From the NCBI GenBank assembly GCA_002284615.2, contig MU069558.1, forward strand, positions 481,374-494,528: a DNA stretch of 13,155 nucleotides. The letters are read 5' to 3'. The notes beneath the pieces were generated by a model. That model saw nothing but the letters and a program-made list of their open reading frames with translations. It had not been told where the DNA came from and made no database searches. Position numbers and translations under genes: made by a program. Shown piece by piece: positions 7,607 through 13,155 of this stretch. Origin of the DNA: Dunaliella salina. Taxonomy: Eukaryota; Chlorophyta; Chlorophyceae; Chlamydomonadales; Dunaliellaceae. Within the stretch, counting starts at the first letter, position 1, and each line of letters starts with the position of its first letter.

Positions 7607-8009
7607 TTATTCATGCCGCTTCGTATGGTCCCACAATTTGTCTGCATTGATGAAGTCTGTATTCTTAGTGTGTGAATTGGCCTGTGTGACTTCAATGGGG
7701 AAAAGGAGGACTTTTGAGGATTTTTGTTTGTTCCTTTTTGGGATTTGTGTCTCTGAATGATTTGCGTGTGATGAAGGCTTTGGTGGGCTGAAAGATTTGT
7801 TGCTGTGGCCGTCTTGATTGGATGGGTTCGACATATTTGGATGGGAGGTCCTTGACCACCCTACGGGCATATGCTGGGTGAGCAGGCCTAAAGTGGTTAT
7901 GATTTGTATGCATGAGTTCTGGTGCTTTGTTTGGTGTGGCATCAGTGTTTGCAAAAGTGTGGTACAATGGTGGTTTGACATATGTTGTTGCAGTTTGCAA
8001 GAGAAACAA
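7607..8009 (-). pseudogene. Unidentified basic coding relic
   Basis: The frame 8009 to 7692 on the - strand gives a coherent, Lys/Arg/Pro-rich peptide with AYARRVVKDLPSKYVEPIQ and KAFITRKSFRDTNPKKEQTK, ending KSPPFPH. The other frame then continues with IEVTQANSHTKNTDFINADK to a stop at 7607, so a frameshift near 7700 may join the two. I do not recognise the family. Its place upstream of the PHD-like and chromodomain-like fragments, on the same strand, is compatible with one decayed element. Confidence 0.25.
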
Positions 8010-8485
8010 ACCTATTCAGAGCAATAGTCTGTTTCTTCTTTATGTCGGTGTGATGGGAAAAATTCAATGTGTTGTCATCTAAGATGTGTATGCCTATCAG
8101 AATAGAAAGGAAATATGAAATTGCAGCTTCCACAAGAGGATGTATGATGCAAGCAAGCAGTCTTAGGAGTGCACAGATGTTAGTGTCCATAGGATATTTG
8201 CTATCGAGCAAAAGGTGTGCACATGTCAGTGTAGGGGAGTGGATGTTCAGATGTGAGATGCAAGCCACTTGCATGAATTCTGACGAACTTCCTAGCCTAG
8301 CTGACCTCAGAGGTTGTATTTGAGCACTTGGCTGAAATATTTGGGTGTTTAGAGCAAAGGCCCACATGGCCATTGGCTATATTTTGTATGTTCACAGTTT
8401 GGTGGCATAAAGGCAGATTGGTGATTCTGACACGTTTTGATTTGTCGTTGAGACTGGTGGTGAGAGCATTCACATTCCTAAAGTG

Positions 8486-8487
<2 letters not shown>
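8010..8487. other. No gene recognised
   Basis: Open frames on both strands (8069-8323 +, 7942-8373 -) overlap each other and show no motif. The stretch is plain sequence of mixed composition that ends at the CA microsatellite. Confidence 0.5.

Positions 8488-8579
<92 letters not shown>
8488..8579 (+). repeat. (CA)46 microsatellite
   Basis: Forty-six uninterrupted CA units. It passes without a break into a TGCA-repeat palindrome (8574-8605), so about 118 bases are strictly alternating purine and pyrimidine. Confidence 0.97.
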
Positions 8580-8581
<2 letters not shown>

Positions 8582-8605
8582 CATGCATGCATGCATGCAT
8601 GTGTG
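8574..8605. repeat. 32-bp perfect palindrome of ATGC repeats
   Basis: The arms read CACACATGCATGCATG and its reverse complement, centred between 8589 and 8590. Pairing stops at 8573/8606. It can form a cruciform or Z-DNA next to the CA tract. Confidence 0.9.
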
Positions 8606-9470
8606 CAGTGCCTGAGCACTTATGAGAACCTGTTCTCAGGTTTGACTCTGAAGTTGACTTTAGACTCTAGTCAAATCTTTGCTACATGCCGGGGTAAATG
8701 TCGGTCCACATTCGTTGGGGAACATAATCAGATTCACCTGTGATTGTTGCTGAACTTCTAGTGCGAGGGAAATCAGGGCCTGCATGTCCTTTCTCAATTT
8801 CTTTGTGTGTCATTTCCAGGTTTTTGTTTTCAAGGGACAATGCATTAAGCTCCGCTGAATGTGTGCTAGGCCTATGCTGCTCTGGCTCTTGTTGTGATTC
8901 GGCTGTGCGCAGCGCAAACCAATAGCCTAACTCCATGTGCTAGTACTACTACGCTAGCGTTTGCTTCGAGATATAATTTCATTTGATTTCTTATTACATA
9001 ACGTGTGCATAGCCTGCCCTGCCAATATCAGTGGAGGCAAGGCATTACATGAGGGGGTCTTTGCTGACATCTTTGAGGAGAATTTTGTTGGTAACAATTG
9101 TCTCACACATATCAAATTTGATATGATTCAGCATTCCCATCCTGAAAGAATGTAAAGGGTACTGTTCTTCATTTGCCTTAAACCATCCATGCCATTACTC
9201 AACTGCCCGTCTCCACCACTGCCTGCACCTTATCACTAACAGCCCTTAAATGTACTCACCTTACACAAATATGGTAGACAATCAACTTTATTTGTTACAT
9301 AAATCCTACCATTATGAACGTGGGCGTGTGGAATTTGTTTGTGAAGTGCAGGCTGAGTGAACCCGTCACCCCCAGTTTCCCAGGACCCCAAGGCCACAGT
9401 GAAGCAGTAATTTGACTGGACGTGATAGCGGTGAGGGGGAACATGCAAATGCTAAGTGGAAGCCTGGGAC
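8606..9470. other. Intergenic DNA, no gene recognised
   Basis: A - strand frame at 8682-8936 contains a Glu/Lys/Asn-rich, possibly helical stretch (ELNALSLENKNLEMTHKEIE) but no recognisable domain. A + frame at 8961-9155 shows nothing known. An 18-bp palindrome lies at 9108-9125, and an 11-base G run (9471-9481) closes the stretch. Confidence 0.5.
9108..9125. repeat. 18-bp perfect palindrome
   Basis: CATATCAAATTTGATATG equals its own reverse complement. The flanking bases (A and A) do not pair. It stands alone and has no gene start nearby. Confidence 0.9.
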
Positions 9471-9529
9471 GGGGGGGGGGGAGCATAGGGTTTCAGAATT
9501 AAGAACAACACTCTATGAAGGAACACTCT

Positions 9530-10175
9530 GGAGCTGTGTGGTGCTGCAAAGGAACACACGGGAGGTTGCTTTCAGTGCTGCACTGCTATTGGAACAACAC
9601 TTTGCCATGGAATTGTGCAGTGCTTCGAAGAATATTCCAGTGCTGTACTGCAAAGGGATTGTGTGGTGCTTTTAGTGCTGCACTGCTATTGGGTACTCTG
9701 CTACGGAAACAACAAATTGCTATGGAACTGTGCAGTGCTTCCAGTGCTGTACTGCTAAGGAATAGTGTAATCTTGCAGTGCTGGACTGCTATTGGGTACT
9801 CTGCTATGGAAATAACACTTTGCTATGGAACTGTGCAGTGCTTCCAGTGCTGTACTGCTAAGGAATTGTGTGGTGCTTCCAGTACTGCACTGCTATTGGA
9901 ACAAAACTTTGCCATTGAGCTGTGCAGCGCTTCCAGTGCTGTACTGCTAAGGAATTGTGTGGTGCTTTCAGTGCTGCACTACTATTGGATACTTTGCTGT
10001 GAAAACAACACTTTGCTATGGAATTGTGCAGTGGTTCCAGTGTTGTACTGCTAAGGAATAGTGTGGTGCTTTCAGTGCTGCACTGCTATTGGTTTCTTTG
10101 CTATGGACAAACATTTATTAAGGAGTTGTGTGGTGTCCCGAGTACTGAGTTGCTATTGGTGCCTGTGAACACTAT
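9530..10175 (+). repeat. Tandem satellite, about 100-104 bp units with two half-units
   Basis: The landmark CACTGCTATTGG, or a close variant, occurs at 9581, 9681, 9784, 9888, 9977, 10081 and 10148. The spacings are 100, 103, 104, 89, 104 and 67. The short unit lacks the GGTACTCTGCTATGGAA part. Each unit contains two related halves, GTGCTTCCAGTGCTGTACTG followed by CTAAGG, and GTGCTTTCAGTGCTGCACTG followed by CTATTGG, about 50 bases apart, so the array is a dimer-based satellite. Copies are well conserved in the centre and decay at both edges. An open frame of 179 codons (9515-10054) runs through the array. It is Cys/Leu/Ser-repetitive, and the unit length is not a multiple of three, so coding is unlikely. 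Confidence 0.92.
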
Positions 10176-10438
10176 TGTTTTGTTTGCTCACAACCCGAGT
10201 TTTTTCTCTTCTTGAGCCTTTTCTCAGTGTTTTTCTGGTACATAAGAGCTGAGCAGCCAAACTTAATGGCTGAAGGCTTAATTCCCATTGTAATCTTGTA
10301 ACCTACCATTATGGACAGTTCAAAATGGTGATGGATTATGTGACGTTGTGAGTACATGTGCAGGCGACAATGGGCTTCATGTCACGCATATGCCCTGGCG
10401 ACCTGTTCCTTACTGCTAATTTCCTCACCAGCTTCAGC
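10176..10438. other. No gene recognised
   Basis: Mixed-composition sequence between the satellite and the Cys-rich frame on the - strand. Open frames are short and without motifs. Confidence 0.5.
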
Positions 10439-10675
10439 TCATGCTGGATGGTCGAATACGTATGCCCAGAGGAAAGGGTTACAAATTAATGTTTGAAAAT
10501 CTGCCAGAAGTGAGGTTGTGCATTTAATGCAAAAGGTCCTAATGTGCCCACTTTCACACTGGGTGGACCACAGCTCGCACAGCTCACAATTGTGGCATGC
10601 CTTTCCCTGAGCAACATCATCCTTAAACAACCTCTGAGCACATGTGTACCCCTTTCTTGGCTGGATGTCAGTAAG
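10439..10675 (-). CDS. Cys-rich open frame, possible zinc-finger exon
   Basis: The - strand frame is open for 78 codons between stops, ending TGA at 10439. A possible acceptor (GACATCCAG) precedes PRKGYTCAQRLF near its start. The sequence then runs KACHNCELCELWSTQC and ESGHIRTFCIKC, with Cys at residues 27, 30, 33, 40, 49 and 52 and His at 28 and 44. This gives C-x2-C-x2-C-x6-C-x3-H-x4-C-x2-C, a spacing that can hold zinc, like cross-brace fingers. It continues NPFLWAYVFDHPA. A second frame over the same bases (10486-10719) is also open but has fewer ligand-like residues. It adjoins the LINE relic at 10690. It could be a real exon, a mobile-element zinc domain or chance. I do not recognise a family. 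Confidence 0.3.
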   Translation of the reverse strand, partial: LTDIQPRKGYTCAQRLFKDDVAQGKACHNCELCELWSTQCESGHIRTFCIKCTTSLLADFQTLICNPFLWAYVFDHPA

Positions 10676-10689
10676 TCAGACAATTTGCA

Positions 10690-12119
10690 TTTGAACACCG
10701 GCTGACAGATAGGCCACATTCCATGCTTCGGTTAACCAAGGCGTATGCTCTGCTGGTATGTACGCCTGTCAAATTTGGGCCACTCCTTTTTCGAGGCAAG
10801 GCAAAGAGATGGACAATCCCCTCGCAAAATGGCTGTCGGCGGTGCTAAAAAGGATGCTGGGAGTTAGAGACACCACTCCTTCTTGGTCAATTGTGCGAGA
10901 GTGTGCTCTGGAGCCCCTTCAGTTCAACTGTATCGTACAGCTGTGCGCTGATATAGTTCTTTCACTCATTGCAACAGCTGCACAATGAGAAAGGCTTTAC
11001 ATGCCGACACATGATCAAGCTCCTTATCTGGTGATTGCTGTACCCAACCAGCTAGATATATGTATGCCATGGATGGTTCGACTCTCTTCACAGTTTCAAA
11101 AAAAAAGCTGCTGGATTGTGAACCAATTGATCTTAGCCGGTTTGCTGTGGACCTCAAGATGAGACATCTGCAGTAATGGGCTCCATTCTCAGATTCAAAC
11201 CTCAGGGAACGCAACACCAAACGGCTACATACCATCAATGGTGCGCCCTGCCCACAAACAAAGCTGTGGCTACTCATTCCCCTATCAGACTCCCCGAGTG
11301 CGTGTTTCTTGATCTCCCCCTTCGCTACCAATTGTAATGGTGTTTGCGACTAGGCCACAAAAACGATGGCGCCCGATTGACGCTACCGATTGCAGATTAC
11401 ATATACCACTACACTATCCCCCCCCCTGCTGGACGCGACTGTCCACAGATGCGAAAGGCAATGCACGGCACACGCCCCCTGCCCAGACACAATGTTACGA
11501 TAATTTGCACCCAGTGCGATATGAACCTGGGAGCTTCGCTACCAATATAGTAAGATGTAAGTGCGTGCGGGGATGCCGGAGGTGAGCTCGGAAGGCGATA
11601 TCTTTCCTTTGAAGAACATCCCCTACGTTTCCGACTATTTATAGGCAAAATCTGCCTGTGAGATTCTAGGATACCTTTCTTAGGTATGCATGTCCTCATG
11701 CATACAAAGTCAAGACTGGATTAATCTGGGGCTTCAAGGCCACGAGAAAGCCAATACTCCCAAATGGATTATCACAGAAAATATTTGCAGGAATATATTC
11801 ATTTTCAAGATGTCGGTCGCAGCGTGGCTTGCTTTAGACTCTGTGCCCACACCCTTTGTTATAAGACAGCAACTTGGTATTCTGGCTCTCCCCCTAACTG
11901 CAATGTATGTCGGGCTCCAGGTGATCTTCAAGGTGAAAAACATTGCATTTCTTTTTGCACTCAACCTCAGATAGTTTTGCTTTGCATCAAGTATACATCT
12001 TTATATACCCACTGCAAGGCTCAGGAATTGTCCACTTTCCTGCAAGAAGACAATAACAAACTTTAATTTGGTTCATTCACGATATTTTTCTTCTATGAGC
12101 AGGCTTGCAGTCGTGCATC
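10690..12119 (+). pseudogene. LINE relic 1: C-terminal part of the ORF2 (reverse transcriptase) protein
   Basis: This is the region after the reverse transcriptase core of a non-LTR element. It shows RLTDRPHSMLRLTKAYAL, then after a frameshift near 10752 MYACQIWATPF (10758), VLKRMLGVRDTTPSW and ECALEPLQFN. After another shift near 10930 it shows HCNSCTMRKALHADT, LLDCEPIDLSRFAVDL, RERNTKRL and CVFLDLP (ending 11319). The match resumes at 11809 with DVGRSVACFRLCAHTLCYKT. It then gives a zinc knuckle C-x2-C-x10-H-x4-C at 11899-11958, typical of LINE C-termini, and QEDNNKL to YEQACSRASRLK near 12119. Several stops and shifts show that it is dead. The gap at 11320-11808 is a block of unrelated sequence. 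No reverse transcriptase core precedes it, so it is 5'-truncated, as LINE copies often are. Confidence 0.75.
11320..11808. mobile_element. 489-bp insertion inside LINE relic 1
   Basis: LINE homology stops exactly after CVFLDLP at 11319 and resumes at 11809. The intervening bases match nothing in the family. The 13-base word CTTCGCTACCAAT starts the block (11320-11332) and recurs at 11534-11546. An open frame (11344-11550) between the two words contains PPPAGRDCPQMRK and IICTQCDMNLGA, which weakly recall a transposase C-terminal zinc ribbon. A perfect 8-bp inverted repeat lies at 11684-11691 with 11698-11705. No terminal inverted repeats of the whole block were seen. It may be two nested insertions. 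Confidence 0.45.
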
Positions 12120-12139
12120 TCGACTGAAGGCCTTATATT

Positions 12140-12144
12140 TGTAA
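12140..12144 (+). promoter_or_regulatory. TGTAA polyadenylation word at the end of LINE relic 1
   Basis: It lies about 20 bases past the last recognisable LINE residue and just before LINE relic 2 starts, which suits the 3' end of an element transcript. There is no A-tail between the two relics. Confidence 0.35.
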
Positions 12145-12149
12145 TCCCT

Positions 12150-12778
12150 GTATGCTCTTCCAGCCAGCATGTATGCTAGCCAAATTTGGGGCACTGGGTT
12201 TGTGAAAAAAGTAGCTGAAATGGACTGCCCTATACAAACTGTGCATCTCTATTTGCTGAGACATATACTTGGGGTTAAATGCACCACGCCCAACAGGTCT
12301 GTGCTGTGTGAATGCGGGCTTGAGCTCCTGCCGTTTTACTGGTTCCGTGTAGTTGTTAGATTTTTCAATGTTTTACTTTTTTTCACATGGCAACAGTGCA
12401 ACTCTTAGGTGGGCTCTCACAGCACGTGTTGATATGAGTACAATTCCTCGGAAATGTTGGGCATCTGACTTTTTTGCTGCATATTATGGCTTGGATAGGT
12501 GCAATCATTGCGTTCACTGTGCTCGCCCTGGTCAACCTATTGTTATGAAAGACCCTGTGGTGAATTTGTGAAAGAGGCTTAGAAGTGTGTGGGCTGTTAC
12601 TGATCTTGTAAACCATGGGTCACCTGAACAAATTAGTTGATTATCGTCATTGGATGGCTCTTCCTTACGTCCTGTTTCTGTCCATGATAAATCCCTCCAT
12701 ATTCTTTGATGCCTCCATCTTAACGTAGGTGAGAATACGCTATAGAACATTGCCCGCTTCCGCTTACATGCTCACACC
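12150..12778 (+). pseudogene. LINE relic 2: C-terminal part of the ORF2 protein
   Basis: A second, diverged copy of the same protein region begins abruptly at YALPASMYASQIWG (about 12151-12192). It continues YLLRHILGVKCTTPNRSVLC, ECGLELLPFYWFRVVVRFFN and, after a shift near 12385, ARVDMSTIPRKCWASDFFAA, DRCNHCVHCARPGQPIVMKD and KRLRSVWAVTDLVNH. A further shifted stretch reads ARFRLHAHT near 12750-12777, the same block as ACFRLCAHT in relic 1. Several stops (for example 12405, 12569) and frameshifts make it non-functional. Compared with relic 1 it lacks the zinc-knuckle end, so it is cut at both ends. Its 5' break falls close to the start of the clear match in relic 1. Confidence 0.7.
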
Positions 12779-12815
12779 TAAAGGTTAAGATTGCCCACTA
12801 GCACGGATTTGGATC

Positions 12816-13155
12816 ACAATGTTGTTTGTATGATGCAGGAAGCTTTCAAGCCGAAAATAATGCTATTTTCTACACAGTATTTATTACACAGCATTTATTG
12901 CCTTTAAGCAAGCCTACGATACCATCCCTAGGCAGGCACTCTGGCAGCACCTGCAGCGCACACGCATGCTACTCCTCTCTTGTCCATCATTAAAAATATG
13001 TATGATGCTGACGAGTATTTTGAGGGATGGACAGAAGACTGCTCGGGTGAGTCCTAACACAGGTGTAAAGCAGGGGTGCCCCTTATCCCCTCTGCTTTTT
13101 TCTCTGTATGTGAATGACATTGACAAAATTGCGGAAAGGGTGCAAGGTGCTGTCA
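12816..13155 (+). pseudogene. LINE relic 3: reverse transcriptase palm core (runs off the window)
   Basis: The frame with position mod 3 = 0 carries AFIAFKQAYDTIPRQALWQH (12891 on), LRDGQKTARV, and then TGVKQGCPLSPLLFSLYVND (13060s-13120s). These are motif A and motif B of non-LTR reverse transcriptases. Motif A normally reads F-x-D-F-K-x-A-Y-D; here the catalytic Asp is Ala (GCC at 12900-12902). A 14-bp tandem duplication (12872-12885 with 12886-12899) directly precedes it and shifts the frame. Between motif A and DGQK the residues fit the family better in another frame (SIIKNMYDADEY), so a -1 and a -2 change probably cancel out. The YADD motif would lie past the window end. The relic is dead although its frame is open to 13155. 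Confidence 0.75.
12872..12899 (+). repeat. 14-bp tandem duplication at RT motif A
   Basis: ACACAGTATTTATT is followed at once by ACACAGCATTTATT, with one mismatch. The length is not a multiple of three, so it breaks the frame upstream of the reverse transcriptase motif A. Confidence 0.85.

Noticed and set aside
8297..8615. ORFs across the CA tract on both strands
   Set aside because: They are open only because CA/TG dinucleotide repeats contain no stop codon.
9471..9481. Run of 11 G
   Set aside because: A plain homopolymer, possibly with sequencing length error; no further structure.
9515..10054. 179-codon ORF on the + strand
   Set aside because: It is the translation of the tandem satellite. 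The unit length is not a multiple of three and the product is repetitive Cys/Leu/Ser.
9530..10175. CRISPR-like array
   Set aside because: The whole unit repeats; there are no unique spacers between short identical repeats, and the genome is eukaryotic.

Overview
This is nuclear DNA from a eukaryote, most likely a chlorophyte green alga of the Chlamydomonadales type. The evidence is a spliced NRT2-type nitrate transporter with short GT-AG introns and YAG acceptors, TGTAA words at the places where a polyadenylation signal is expected, long CA/GT microsatellites, and a large load of decayed retroelements whose peptides resemble those I recall from Haematococcus and Dunaliella-like genomes. The genus is not determined. 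Positions 103-279 contain several N bases, so this is draft assembly.

Layout. 1-1384: the 3' part of an NRT2 gene on the + strand, five exons ending in a clean stop. It is the only gene here that looks intact and under constraint. 1385-2720: 3' UTR and AT-rich intergenic DNA. 2722-3381: pseudogene of a PD-(D/E)XK nuclease-like domain, probably the C-terminus of a LINE-like element. 3418-3540: intron-like segment that recurs inverted at 6405-6490. 3542-3927: broken C-terminal end of a TnpB/Fanzor-like protein that keeps the HRDVNAAWN (RuvC-III) motif. 4345-4572: unidentified small ORF. 4897-6075: about 1.2 kb studded with the near-palindrome TCTGAWTCAGA and containing older internal duplications. 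6165-8009: relics on the - strand, including a chromodomain-like exon, a Cys-rich PHD-like fragment and an unidentified fragment. 8488-8605: a (CA)46 tract running into a 32-bp perfect palindrome. 9530-10175: a tandem satellite of about 100 bp built from two half-units. 10439-10675: a Cys-rich open frame on the - strand. 10690-13155: three decayed pieces of one LINE clade, all on the + strand, in the order C-terminus, C-terminus, reverse transcriptase.

How it fits together. A nitrate transporter gene is followed by a graveyard of mobile elements. The relics do not form a working pathway. I do not see a convincing intact new system. The most interesting items are the Fanzor-like remnant, the TCTGAWTCAGA field, the intron-like segment shared by two unrelated relics, and the 489-bp block of non-LINE sequence inside one LINE copy. 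Family calls for the mobile relics rest on remembered motifs and were not checked against a database.
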